Source of the DNA: Nonomuraea aridisoli
GTDB lineage: Bacteria; Actinomycetota; Actinomycetes; Streptosporangiales; Streptosporangiaceae
Direction of reading: 5' to 3'
Assembly: GCF_003236395.1 (NCBI RefSeq)
Contig: NZ_POUD01000054.1
Coordinates: 1-40,927, forward strand
Length of the DNA: 40,927 nucleotides
Positions 1-8,110 of this stretch are shown here, in pieces (position 1 is the stretch's first letter; every line of letters starts with the position of its first letter). The notes under the pieces were generated by a model that made no database searches, had not been told where the DNA came from, and saw nothing but the letters and a program-made list of their open reading frames with translations. A program made the position numbers and the translations under genes.

Positions 1-69
1 CGCCGTCTGATCAACCTCGGACTCGCCCACACCAACGGCATCTGGACTGTCATCCCGATCACTGCATAG
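1..69 (+). CDS. C-terminal end of an unidentified protein (partial)
   Basis: Frame 1 is open from the first base to a TAG at 67-69 and gives 22 residues ending in NGIWTVIPITA. The gene begins outside the window. I do not recognise the family from so short a tail. It is followed at once by an inverted repeat (75-102) that could end its transcript, so it is probably not in an operon with the gene at 259. The open frame could also be chance. Confidence 0.35.
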   Translation, partial: RRLINLGLAHTNGIWTVIPITA

Positions 70-74
70 CAAAA

Positions 75-102
75 GGGTGAGCCGACTCATGCCGACTCAC
101 CC
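75..102 (+). terminator. Hairpin after the partial first gene
   Basis: GGGTGAG (75-81) pairs perfectly with CTCACCC (96-102) around a 14-nt loop, a few bases after the stop at 69. There is no T-tract, which is common for actinomycete terminators. The loop also holds a direct repeat of gccgactca, so the hairpin is only one reading of this stretch. Confidence 0.4.
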
Positions 103-164
103 AGCAAGATCTTCAGGACACTCCTAGAGCGGCCGGTCCCGCACATCCGGACGGTAAGGCGCCA

Positions 165-193
165 TTGACCGGTTTGCCGGAAAAGTTTACTTT
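165..193 (+). promoter_or_regulatory. Promoter of the ThuA/sugar dehydrogenase gene
   Basis: TTGACC (165-170), a 17-bp spacer, then TACTTT (188-193). The same layout, TTGACC-N17-TACGTT, lies in front of the ABC importer operon at 7065-7093. In both cases the LacI-type palindrome follows within 10 bp. The match between the two sites makes this call stronger than either alone. Start-site mapping has not been seen. Confidence 0.6.
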
Positions 194-202
194 GATGGCC
201 TG

Positions 203-214
203 GAAAGCGCTTTC
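203..214. promoter_or_regulatory. LacI-family operator
   Basis: GAAAGCGCTTTC is a perfect 12-bp palindrome with the central GCGC typical of LacI-family sites. It starts 9 bp after the -10 element, where a bound repressor would block initial transcription. The identical sequence occurs at 7098-7109 beside the lacI gene, so the regulator encoded at 5976-7013 is the likely binder. Confidence 0.7.
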
Positions 215-258
215 TGATCAGATTCTCCTCCGAGAGCCCCCCATCCATCGGGAGCGCC

Positions 259-3200
259 ATGAGACGCCCTGTCCGGAAATCCCCCTCCGTGTTCACCGCC
301 GTCCTGCTCGTCCTCGCTCTCGTGCTGGGGCAGGTGACGCCCGCCCAGGCCGCGGCCGCGCGGTTCCGCGTGCTGGTCTTCTCCAAGGTCACGAACTTCC
401 ACCACGACTCGATCCCCGCCGGCATCGCCGCGATCGAGAAGCTCGGGGCCGAGCACGACTTCGAGGTCGAAGCCACCGACGACGCGGGCGCCTTCACCGG
501 TGACAACCTCGCTCGCTTCCAGGCCATCGTGTTCAACAACACCAACTCCACCCCGGAGTCGGGCGACCTGCTGAACGCCGACCAGCGCGCCGCGCTGCAG
601 AAGTTCGTGCGCGATGGCGGCGGCTGGGTCGGGCTGCACGCCGCGTCGGCCAGTGAACGCGACTGGCCATGGTACGAGGGTCTGGTCGGCGCGATCTTCG
701 ACCAGCACCCGGCGATCCAGGTCGGCCGGGTCAAGGTGCTCGACCATGCCCACCCTTCGACCAAGGACCTGCCGGACCTCTGGGAACGCACCGAGGAGTG
801 GTACAACTGGCGGGCCAACCCCACAGGAAAGGTCCACACGCTCACTCAGATCAAGGTCCGTGACGGGATCAACGGCCTGGACGAGGGCGTCGACCACCCG
901 AGTTCGTGGTGCCAGAACTACGAAGGCGGCCGTTCGTGGTACACCGCCCTGGGCCACGCATCCGACGCGTACTCCGAGCCGGCGTTCCTGAAGCACCTGC
1001 TCGGCGGCATCGAGTGGGCCGCGGGGGCGGCCCCCGGCGACTGCTCGGCGACCGAGACGGGCAACTTCCAGCGGGTGCCGCTCGTGACCGAGGACCTCGC
1101 CGACCCGTTCGAGCTCGCGGTCGCGCCGGACCGGCGCGTCTTCTACGCCCAGCGCACCGGCGAGCTGAAGGTGATCGACCAGGATTCCCTGCGGGTCACC
1201 ACCGCGCTGAACTTCGACTACTCCCCGGAGATGACCAGTCAGTCGGACGGCCTGCTCGGGCTGGCCCTGGACCCGAAGTTCGCGGAGAACAACCGGCTGT
1301 ACGTCCTGCATTCCGACAAGGCGGCGAACCGGCTCAACCTTTCCCGGTTCACCGTGTCCGGGAACACGGTCGACCCCGCGACGCAGAAGGTGCTGCTGAC
1401 CATTCCGACGTGGCGTGGCGAAGGACGGGCCAACGTCCACATGGCCGGTTCGCTCGCCTTCGACACCAAGGGGAACCTCTACGTGGCGACCGGTGACAAC
1501 ACCGACCCCTTCGCCTCCGACGGCTTCGCCCCGATCGACGAACGCGAAGGACGCCGCGCCTGGGACGCCCAGGGCACCGCCGGCAACACCAACGACCTGC
1601 GCGGCAAGATCCTCCGCATCACCCCGCAGGACGACGGCACCTACGGCATCCCCGAAGGCAACCTCTTCGCGCCCGGCACCGACAGGACCCGGCCCGAGAT
1701 CTACGCGATGGGCATGCGCAATCCGTTCCGAATCACCACCGATCCGCTCAGCGGCGCGCTGCTCGTCGCCGACTACGGCCCGGACGCCCGCCAGGCCGAT
1801 CCGAACCGAGGCCCCGAGGGCACGGTCGAGTTCAACCGCATCACCAAGGCCGGCAACTTCGGCTGGCCCTACTGCATCGGGAACAACACGCCGTTCAACG
1901 ACTACGACTTCGCAACGGGGACCTCCGGCGCGACGTTCGACTGCGCGGCCCCGGTCAACGACTCGCCCAACAACACGGGCCTACGTGAGCTGCCGCCCGT
2001 ACAGCCCGCGCTCGTGTGGTACGCCTACTCCGCCTCGGCGGAGTTCCCCGAGGTCGGCACCGGGGGCGGCGGCCCGATGAGCGGGCCGGTGTACGACTAC
2101 GACGAGGCCAACCCGAGCAAGACCAAGTTCCCCGAGTACTTCGAGGGCAAGTGGTTCACCTACGAACTCACCCGCGGGTGGTTCAAGACCCTCTCCATCC
2201 AGCGCGAGGACCAGACCTTCACCGACCCGCGCTTCGCTCCGGCGCGCGCGGGCGATCTGCAGTCGATCAACACGGTCTTCCCCGACATGTCGTGGATCCA
2301 GCCGTTCGAAGCCGATTTCGGGCCGGACGGCTCGCTCTACGTCATCGACTTCGGCGAGGGCAGCGGCACCGGGCGCGGCGGCAGCAACGAAGGCGCGGGC
2401 ATCTATCGGATCGACTACGTGGCGGGCGGCCGTCCGCCGGTCGCGAAGCTCTCCGCCACCCCGGACTCGGGTCCCGCCCCGCTGACGGTGACGTTCTCCA
2501 GCGAAGGCTCGGAGTCTCCCGAGGGCGTGCCCCTCACGTACGCGTGGGACTTCGACGGCGACGGCACCACCGACTCCACGGAGGCCGAACCGACTCACAC
2601 CTACACCGCGAAGGGCCGCTTCACCGCCCGGCTGACCGTCGAAGGGCCGGAGGGCCTCACCGGCGTCGCCGTGCACGACATCACGGTCGGCAACAGCCGG
2701 CCAGAGGTGCGGATCCAGGCGCCGCCGGACGGCGGCATGTTCGACTTCGGCGACACCATCACGTTCACCGTCAAGGTCAAGGACGCCGAGGACGGGCGCA
2801 TCGACTGCGGCCGGGTGGTCGTGCAGTCGCAGCTCGGCCACGACAGCCACCTGCATCCGCTGGACAACTACACCGGCTGCGAGGGCGAGATCGTGACCGA
2901 CCCGGGCGAGAGCCACGGCCCGGGACAGAACCTCTATTACGCGATAAGCGCGCAGTATGAGGACGAGGGCGCCGCGGAGGCGCCGAGCCTCATCGGGTCG
3001 GCGTCGCTGACGCTGCGGCCGAAGTTCCGGGAGGCCGAGCACTTCACCACGACTGGCGGCGCGAGCGACGGCGTCCAGGTCGCGGACCGTGCGGACGCCT
3101 CGGCGGGTAAGCGGCTCACTGAGATCGAGCACGGCGACTGGATCACCTTCGACCCCGTCCACCTCAAAGGGATCGACTCGGTGACCCTCGGCGTGGCGTC

Positions 3201-3717
3201 GGGCGGGATCGGCGGAGACGTCGAACTCCGGGCCGACGCCCCCGACGGGCCGCTGCTCGGCAAGGCGACGGTGCCGAACACCGGCGGCTGGGGCAACGTG
3301 ATCTCGCCGACGATCGACCTCGCCGACACGGATCTTGCCGCAGGGGGGACCGTACGGCTCTACGCGGTGTTCACCAACCCCGGCTGGTCGGCGGACCAGC
3401 CCGACCTGCTCGCCCTCGACTGGCTGCACTTCAACGGCAAGGGCGTCGAGAAGCGCCCTGGCGGGGAGGTGGCCGTGACGGCCGCTCCGGACGACGGCCC
3501 GGCTCCGCTGGCCGTGTCCCTCCAGGGTCAGGCGAAGTTGCCGAGCGGAAGGACCGCCATGAGCTGGCACTGGAACTTCGGCGACAACACCGCGGCGGAC
3601 GGGGCCGCCACCGCCTCCCACACCTATGCCAGGAAGGGGACCTACACCGCGCATCTGACCGTCACCGACGACAAGGGTGACACGACGACCGGCTCGGTCG
3701 AGATCACGGTCGGCTGA
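259..3717 (+). CDS. Secreted ThuA / PQQ-type sugar dehydrogenase / PKD / CBM6-like protein
   Basis: This 1152-residue secreted protein probably acts on an extracellular sugar or glycoside. A Sec signal peptide covers about residues 1-32 (ending AQA). Next come a ThuA-like domain (about 36-252), a six-bladed glucose/sorbosone dehydrogenase-type propeller (about 272-725), a PKD domain (about 726-815), an Ig-like stretch, a CBM6-like module starting FREAEHF (about 923-1060) and a last PKD domain (about 1068-1152). The start is set by GGGAG at 250-254, four bases before ATG. ThuA relatives occur with 3-keto-glycoside metabolism and the propeller family oxidises sugars with PQQ; the true substrate is unknown. 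The gene has its own promoter and LacI-type operator and is followed by an isomerase gene, probably cotranscribed. Confidence 0.88.
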   Translation: MRRPVRKSPSVFTAVLLVLALVLGQVTPAQAAAARFRVLVFSKVTNFHHDSIPAGIAAIEKLGAEHDFEVEATDDAGAFTGDNLARFQAIVFNNTNSTPESGDLLNADQRAALQKFVRDGGGWVGLHAASASERDWPWYEGLVGAIFDQHPAIQVGRVKVLDHAHPSTKDLPDLWERTEEWYNWRANPTGKVHTLTQIKVRDGINGLDEGVDHPSSWCQNYEGGRSWYTALGHASDAYSEPAFLKHLLGGIEWAAGAAPGDCSATETGNFQRVPLVTEDLADPFELAVAPDRRVFYAQRTGELKVIDQDSLRVTTALNFDYSPEMTSQSDGLLGLALDPKFAENNRLYVLHSDKAANRLNLSRFTVSGNTVDPATQKVLLTIPTWRGEGRANVHMAGSLAFDTKGNLYVATGDNTDPFASDGFAPIDEREGRRAWDAQGTAGNTNDLRGKILRITPQDDGTYGIPEGNLFAPGTDRTRPEIYAMGMRNPFRITTDPLSGALLVADYGPDARQADPNRGPEGTVEFNRITKAGNFGWPYCIGNNTPFNDYDFATGTSGATFDCAAPVNDSPNNTGLRELPPVQPALVWYAYSASAEFPEVGTGGGGPMSGPVYDYDEANPSKTKFPEYFEGKWFTYELTRGWFKTLSIQREDQTFTDPRFAPARAGDLQSINTVFPDMSWIQPFEADFGPDGSLYVIDFGEGSGTGRGGSNEGAGIYRIDYVAGGRPPVAKLSATPDSGPAPLTVTFSSEGSESPEGVPLTYAWDFDGDGTTDSTEAEPTHTYTAKGRFTARLTVEGPEGLTGVAVHDITVGNSRPEVRIQAPPDGGMFDFGDTITFTVKVKDAEDGRIDCGRVVVQSQLGHDSHLHPLDNYTGCEGEIVTDPGESHGPGQNLYYAISAQYEDEGAAEAPSLIGSASLTLRPKFREAEHFTTTGGASDGVQVADRADASAGKRLTEIEHGDWITFDPVHLKGIDSVTLGVASGGIGGDVELRADAPDGPLLGKATVPNTGGWGNVISPTIDLADTDLAAGGTVRLYAVFTNPGWSADQPDLLALDWLHFNGKGVEKRPGGEVAVTAAPDDGPAPLAVSLQGQAKLPSGRTAMSWHWNFGDNTAADGAATASHTYARKGTYTAHLTVTDDKGDTTTGSVEITVG

Positions 3718-3733
3718 AACGCCCGGCGAGGAC

Positions 3734-3764
3734 GGTGGCCGGGAGCGACGACGACCCGGCCACC
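3734..3764 (+). terminator. Perfect 10-bp hairpin between two linked genes
   Basis: GGTGGCCGGG (3734-3743) and CCCGGCCACC (3755-3764) form a perfect 10-bp stem with an 11-nt loop. It lies in the 98-bp gap between the sugar dehydrogenase and the isomerase. No T-tract follows. It may be a partial terminator or an mRNA-stabilising element that sets the ratio of the two gene products. Confidence 0.45.
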
Positions 3765-3815
3765 CCGCCCTCACCCGCTCACGACTTCTCACACGCTCAC
3801 ACAGGAGTTGAAGCC

Positions 3816-4724
3816 ATGAACGACCCGACTCGAACCGGCCGGCCCGGGAGCGGCATCAGCCGGCGTTCGTTTCTCGGCGGCGCGCTGGGCACCACAGCGG
3901 CGGTCGCCGTGGTCGGCGGCGCGGCGGCGCCGGCTCGTGCTGACGACCTCGCCGGTGGGGAACACGCCAAGCGGCGTATCCCGCCGAGCGGTATCGGCAT
4001 GCACCTGTACACCATGCGAGGACCGCTCGCGCAGGATTTCGAGGGCACGCTCGAGCAACTGGCCGCCATCGGTTACGCCACCGTCGGGGTCAGCGGACGC
4101 CACGGATACGACGCCACCCAGATCCGCGGCATGCTCGACAGGACCGGCCTCAAGGCGGTGCTCGAGCACGTCGGCTACGACGCCATCACGAGCGGGCGCT
4201 GGGAGCAGGCCATCGACGACGTACGCACGCTCGGGGGCAAGTGGATCGTCATCCCGAGCCTGCCGTCATCGATGCACAACCCGGCCGGATACCGGGAGGC
4301 CGCACGGCGGTTCAACGAGGCAGGGCTGACCGCCCGCAGCGCCGGGCTCAAGCTGCTCTTCCACAACCACGAACCCGACCACAGGGTCGTGGAGGGAGAG
4401 TTGCTCTACGACATCCTGGTGGACGAGACCGATCCGGCGCTCGTCGGCTTCGAGTTCGACCTCTACTGGGCGGCCAAGGGCGGCGGTGACCCGGCGAGCT
4501 ACTTCCGGGAGCACCCGCGCCGCTTCCCCGCTCTGCATGTCAAAGACATGGCGCCCAACGGCGACTTCGCCGACGTGGGCTCCGGCGTCCTCGACTTCGC
4601 GGGGATGTTCCGATACGCGCGCAGGGGCGGCGTCAAGCAGTGGCTGGTCGAGCACGACGCACCGGCCGACCCGTTCCTGACCGCCCGCAACAGCTACGCC
4701 CATCTGGCCGCCCTGCGGTACTGA
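3816..4724 (+). CDS. Tat-exported sugar isomerase/epimerase-like TIM barrel
   Basis: The 302-residue protein starts at ATG 3816 with AGGAG at 3803-3807. The N-terminus carries the twin-arginine motif SRRSFLGG, a hydrophobic run and an ARA-type cleavage site, so it should be exported folded by Tat. The mature part matches the xylose isomerase-like / AP-endonuclease-2 TIM-barrel superfamily: HLYTMRG at the first strand, LLFHNHEPDH mid-protein, GFEFDLYW and LHVKDMAP later, with His, Glu and Asp placed as in the metal site of this fold. Family members isomerise or epimerise sugars, and some act on 3-keto sugars or C-glycosides. Position behind the ThuA/dehydrogenase gene suggests the two work on the same extracellular substrate. 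The exact reaction cannot be read from sequence. Confidence 0.82.
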   Translation: MNDPTRTGRPGSGISRRSFLGGALGTTAAVAVVGGAAAPARADDLAGGEHAKRRIPPSGIGMHLYTMRGPLAQDFEGTLEQLAAIGYATVGVSGRHGYDATQIRGMLDRTGLKAVLEHVGYDAITSGRWEQAIDDVRTLGGKWIVIPSLPSSMHNPAGYREAARRFNEAGLTARSAGLKLLFHNHEPDHRVVEGELLYDILVDETDPALVGFEFDLYWAAKGGGDPASYFREHPRRFPALHVKDMAPNGDFADVGSGVLDFAGMFRYARRGGVKQWLVEHDAPADPFLTARNSYAHLAALRY

Positions 4725-4732
4725 CGCCCAGG

Positions 4733-4764
4733 TCGTGGCGTGCCGGAAGCCTGGCACGCCACGA
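4733..4764. terminator. Bidirectional terminator, 12-bp perfect stem
   Basis: TCGTGGCGTGCC (4733-4744) and GGCACGCCACGA (4753-4764) pair without mismatch around an 8-nt loop. It lies in the 67-bp gap between convergent genes ending at 4724 and 4792 and would serve both directions. Confidence 0.75.
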
Positions 4765-4791
4765 ACCGGTCACGAGCCGATCACGAGCCGA

Positions 4792-5952
4792 TCATTGGGG
4801 GCGGGCCTCCAGGACGTCGACGGCGAGTTCGCGCACGACCGTCTCGTCGACCTCGACGCCGAGCCCCGGGCCGTCGGGCACGTGGGCGATGCCGTCCTCG
4901 ATCCGGACGGTAGGGCCGGCGTACGGGGACTCGATGAACTGCCGGCCGTTGAGGTCGACCGGCGTGTCGATCCCGAAGGCGGCGAACAGGTGGAGCGACG
5001 CGGCCAGCCCCAGGTCCGAGTCGGTGAGGCCGGAGCCCATGAGCTGCACCCCGGTGTCCTCGGCGAGCGCGCACAGTCGCCGCGACAGGGTCAGACCGCC
5101 GCTCCGCTGCACCTTGGCGATCGCGATGTCCACGGCCTCGAGGCGGACGAACGTGGCCAGGTCACTCGGGTGACGCAGGCTCTCGTCGAGCGCCACGGGA
5201 ACGGGGGATGAGTCGCGCAGCCGGCGCAACCCGGCCACGTCGTTGGCGGGCAGCGGTTGCTCCAGCGCGGTGACGCCGAGCGGCTCCAGCCGGCGGGCCA
5301 CCCGCAGCGCGGCCGGCGCCGTATAGCCCTGGTTGGCGTCGACCCAGAGCGGCGCGCCGGGCGCGTGCTCGCGTACCGCGGCGGCGACGGCGACGTCGGT
5401 GTCCTCGTCGTGCAGCCCGATCTTCACCTTGAACGCACGGTAGCCGTGCTCGCGGCCCTCGGCGACGCAGTCGCCCACCTCGGCCGGCGACTGGCCGGAG
5501 ACGATCCAGCCCAGTTCGACCGTCTCGGTGCGGCGCCCGCCCCACAGCGCGCCGAGCGGCACGCCCGCGGCCCGGCCCAGCAGGTCGTGCAGCGCCGTGT
5601 CGACCGCGCTCTTCGCCAGGGGCGCGCCGATCGTGAAGCCCCGGTTGATCGCACGGTCGAAGGCGGCGTCGACGCCGTCGAGATCCCACACGGGCATGCC
5701 CAGCACCGCGGGGGCGAGATAACGGTCGATGGTGGTGACGATCGACTCGGCCGTCTCGTACGTCCACGCGGGGATCGGCGTCGCCTCGCCCCAACCGTGC
5801 ACGCCGTCTGCGCTGACCTTCACCAGCACGCGGACGCTGGGCCGGCCCGCCACCGTGACCGCGCCGCCCGAGACGCCGAACGAACGGCGGGTGGGCAGCG
5901 CGACGGCGAAGGTCTCGACCCGGTCGATGGTCAGCTCGGTCAGCCGGAACAT
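4792..5952 (-). CDS. Enolase-superfamily enzyme, muconate-lactonizing subgroup
   Basis: The 386-residue protein starts at ATG 5952, with GGAG about 6 bases upstream. It has the (beta/alpha)7-beta barrel landmarks: FKVKIG with the two-lysine KxK motif, metal ligands in WVDANQGY, EQPLP and ALDES, and the opposite catalytic lysine in IAKVQRSGG. That lysine pair marks the muconate cycloisomerase subgroup, which includes dipeptide epimerases, N-succinylamino-acid racemases and cis-3-hydroxyproline dehydratases, rather than mandelate racemases. The true substrate is not evident. The gene lies 23 bp downstream of lacI on the same strand and is probably cotranscribed with it, so its substrate or product is likely what the importer and repressor handle. 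Confidence 0.85.
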   Translation of the reverse strand: MFRLTELTIDRVETFAVALPTRRSFGVSGGAVTVAGRPSVRVLVKVSADGVHGWGEATPIPAWTYETAESIVTTIDRYLAPAVLGMPVWDLDGVDAAFDRAINRGFTIGAPLAKSAVDTALHDLLGRAAGVPLGALWGGRRTETVELGWIVSGQSPAEVGDCVAEGREHGYRAFKVKIGLHDEDTDVAVAAAVREHAPGAPLWVDANQGYTAPAALRVARRLEPLGVTALEQPLPANDVAGLRRLRDSSPVPVALDESLRHPSDLATFVRLEAVDIAIAKVQRSGGLTLSRRLCALAEDTGVQLMGSGLTDSDLGLAASLHLFAAFGIDTPVDLNGRQFIESPYAGPTVRIEDGIAHVPDGPGLGVEVDETVVRELAVDVLEARPQ

Positions 5953-5975
5953 ACGGTGCTCCAAACTCTCGGGAA

Positions 5976-7013
5976 TCAGAGTGGGGCGGTGCTGGCGCGC
6001 AGCACCACCGCGCCGTCGAAACGCGCGACGCGCGAGCGCCGGCGCGGCGGTTCCCGCAGCGCGAGGGCCATGACCGCCTCCCCCATCTCGGCGAGGGGCA
6101 GCGCCACGGTCGTGAGCGGGGGGCTGAGGTCGCGCACGACAGGGATGTCGTCGAAGCCGGCGAGCGACACGTCCTCGGGGACGCGCAGCCCGTGGTCGCG
6201 CAGGGCCGCGAGGGCGCCGATCGCCATCACGTCGGTGATGGCGAAGACACAGGTCGCCCGGAGCCCGCGCTGGAGCAGGCCGGAGCACGCGTCATACCCG
6301 CCGTCCCGGGTGAAGGCCCCCTCGACGATCTGGTCGGGGGCGAGGTCGACGCCCGCCCGCGCCAGGGCGTCGCGGAAGCCGCGGAGCCGGTCGGACACGG
6401 TGGTGAGCGCCCGCGGCCCGGTCAGCACGGCGAAGTCGCGGTGCCCGAGGTCGAGCAGGGCGCGGGCGAGCGCCGCCCCGCCCGCGCGGTTCTCCGGCAG
6501 CACCGTGTCGACCCGCAGGGTGCGATGCCGGCTCACGACCGCCACCCGCCCGCCGCCGCGCAGGTACGGGTCCAGTTCGGCGCTCATCGCGCGCTCCCAC
6601 GCCCGGTCCTGGAAACCGGAGCTGATCAGCAGGATGGCGCGGGCCCGCTGGGCCCGGAGCGTGGAGACGTAGGCGATCTCGCGGGCGGGGTCACGGAAGG
6701 TGCTGGCCAGCATCATCAGCAGTCCCCGCTCGGAGGCGGCCCGCATGACGCCGCTGGCGATCGCCGCGAAGTAGGGGTCGCTGACGTCGTGGCAGATGAC
6801 CCCGACGACCCGGCTCGAGGCGCTGGCGAGCGCCTGCGCGTGGGCGTTCGGGATATAGCCCAGCAGGTCCGCGGCGGCCAGTACCCGCTCCCTCAGCTCG
6901 TCGCGGACCCTGGTGGTCCGATTGAGCACGCGCGAGGCCGTCGCGGGAGAGACGCCGGCGTGGCGGGCGACGACCTCGAGAGTCACGTGGGCCGGTGCTG
7001 CGCGCTCGCTCAC
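5976..7013 (-). CDS. LacI-family transcriptional regulator
   Basis: The 345-residue protein starts at GTG 7013 with a GGGGG ribosome site 6 bases upstream. Residues 11-31 form the helix-turn-helix (TLEVVARHAGVSPATASRVLN has the usual S.AT.SRVLN recognition pattern). Residues from about 66 onward form the periplasmic-binding-protein-like effector domain (VVGVICHDVSDPYFAAI, then GFDDIPVVRDLSPPLTTV near the end). It is divergent from the ABC importer genes. Two operator-like sites lie between them and a third lies before the ThuA gene. It most likely represses all three transcripts until a sugar or related ligand binds. The effector is unknown. Confidence 0.9.
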   Translation of the reverse strand: MSERAAPAHVTLEVVARHAGVSPATASRVLNRTTRVRDELRERVLAAADLLGYIPNAHAQALASASSRVVGVICHDVSDPYFAAIASGVMRAASERGLLMMLASTFRDPAREIAYVSTLRAQRARAILLISSGFQDRAWERAMSAELDPYLRGGGRVAVVSRHRTLRVDTVLPENRAGGAALARALLDLGHRDFAVLTGPRALTTVSDRLRGFRDALARAGVDLAPDQIVEGAFTRDGGYDACSGLLQRGLRATCVFAITDVMAIGALAALRDHGLRVPEDVSLAGFDDIPVVRDLSPPLTTVALPLAEMGEAVMALALREPPRRRSRVARFDGAVVLRASTAPL

Positions 7014-7064
7014 GATGTACCCCCGATCAAGGCAGTGGCACGCTTCGAGACAACGGTGCGGCTA

Positions 7065-7093
7065 TTGACCTCATTCGATGTGATCTTTACGTT
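7065..7093 (+). promoter_or_regulatory. Promoter of the ABC importer operon
   Basis: TTGACC (7065-7070), 17-bp spacer, TACGTT (7088-7093). It is nearly the same as the promoter at 165-193. The first operator starts 4 bp after the -10 element. Confidence 0.6.
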
Positions 7094-7097
7094 ATCA

Positions 7098-7122
7098 GAA
7101 AGCGCTTTCAGAAAACGCTTTC
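7098..7122. promoter_or_regulatory. Double LacI-family operator
   Basis: A perfect GAAAGCGCTTTC (7098-7109) is followed one base later by GAAAACGCTTTC (7111-7122), which breaks the palindrome at one base pair. The centre-to-centre distance is 13 bp. The first copy is identical to the operator at 203-214. Its position just after the -10 element of the importer promoter and about 85 bp from the lacI start fits repression of both directions. Confidence 0.7.
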
Positions 7123-7173
7123 CAGCCGCCCCGGTGGCGAAGGGACGGTTTTCCGACGGCAGAGGAGGTCATC

Positions 7174-8061
7174 GTGGAGCACGGCAGGACACCTACGGTG
7201 CCGGCGGCCTCCGCGGCGGGCGCCGGCAACGGGGTCGCCGGCGTGGCCGAACGAGCCCGGCCGGGCATCGCCGACCGCGCCCTCGAGACGCTCGCGCGGT
7301 CGTGGCGGCCGCTCGCGCTGCTCGTGGCCTGTTTCGCCGTCTGGTGGGCGGTCTCGGCGGCTCGCCTGGTGGAGCCGTATCTCGTGCCGTCACCGGGCTC
7401 GACCTTGCAGGTGATGCGGGACAAGGCCGGTTACATCTGGCACCACGGCTGGGTGACCACCTACGAGACGCTCCTGGGATTCGCGATCGCCGTCGCCGTC
7501 GGCGTCCTCGCCGCGGTGATCATGGTGTACTCGTCCACCGTCGAGAAGACCCTCTACCCGGTGCTGCTGTTCGCTCAGGTGATCCCCAAGATCGCGATCG
7601 CTCCGCTGTTCATCGTCTGGCTGGGCTTCGGCATCGCGCCGAAGATCGTGGTGGCCGTGCTGATCGCCTTCTTCCCCGTGGTCATCTCGATGGTCACCGG
7701 CCTGAAGTCGGTCGACCCCGAAATGGTGCAACTCTCGGCGACCATGGGCGCCGGGCCGCTGCAGACCTTCGTGAAGATCCGCTTCCCGGCGTCTCTGCCG
7801 CACCTGTTCTCCGGCCTGAAGGTGGCGGTCACGCTGGCCGTCACCGGAGCCGTCGTCGGCGAGTTCGTCGGCGCGAACGAGGGTCTCGGATTCGTGATCC
7901 TGCAAGCGAACGGGAACCTCGACACCCCGATGCTGTTCGCCGGGCTGATCGTCATGTCGCTCATCGGCGTGGTCCTCTTCCTGCTCGTGGAGATCGCCGA
8001 AAAGCTCCTGCTCCCGTGGCACGCCAGCCGCCGGGGAGACGCCGTCACCACCACCTACTGA
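7174..8061 (+). CDS. ABC importer permease (SsuC/TauC/ThiX type)
   Basis: The 295-residue inner-membrane protein starts at GTG 7174, five bases after GAGGAGG-like 7161-7168. About six membrane segments begin near residue 48. The cytoplasmic coupling loop is at about 184-211 (GAGPLQTFVKIRFPASLPH, the EAA loop that docks on the ATPase). It belongs to the permease family used for sulfonates, nitrate and thiamin-pyrimidine precursors. It is the first gene of a four-gene operon with its own binding protein and ATPase. Confidence 0.9.
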   Translation: MEHGRTPTVPAASAAGAGNGVAGVAERARPGIADRALETLARSWRPLALLVACFAVWWAVSAARLVEPYLVPSPGSTLQVMRDKAGYIWHHGWVTTYETLLGFAIAVAVGVLAAVIMVYSSTVEKTLYPVLLFAQVIPKIAIAPLFIVWLGFGIAPKIVVAVLIAFFPVVISMVTGLKSVDPEMVQLSATMGAGPLQTFVKIRFPASLPHLFSGLKVAVTLAVTGAVVGEFVGANEGLGFVILQANGNLDTPMLFAGLIVMSLIGVVLFLLVEIAEKLLLPWHASRRGDAVTTTY

Positions 8062-8110
8062 CCCCACCTACTGATCATCGCCTCCTACCCCGACCGAGGA
8101 GCGCCCCACC

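Noticed and set aside
1981..3792. A 603-codon open frame on the minus strand opposite the dehydrogenase gene
   Set aside because: It is Arg/Val/Gly/Pro-rich with no domain, and arises from third-position GC bias opposite a clearly functional gene. The same holds for other long opposing frames, e.g. 13000-15081 and 36733-39294.
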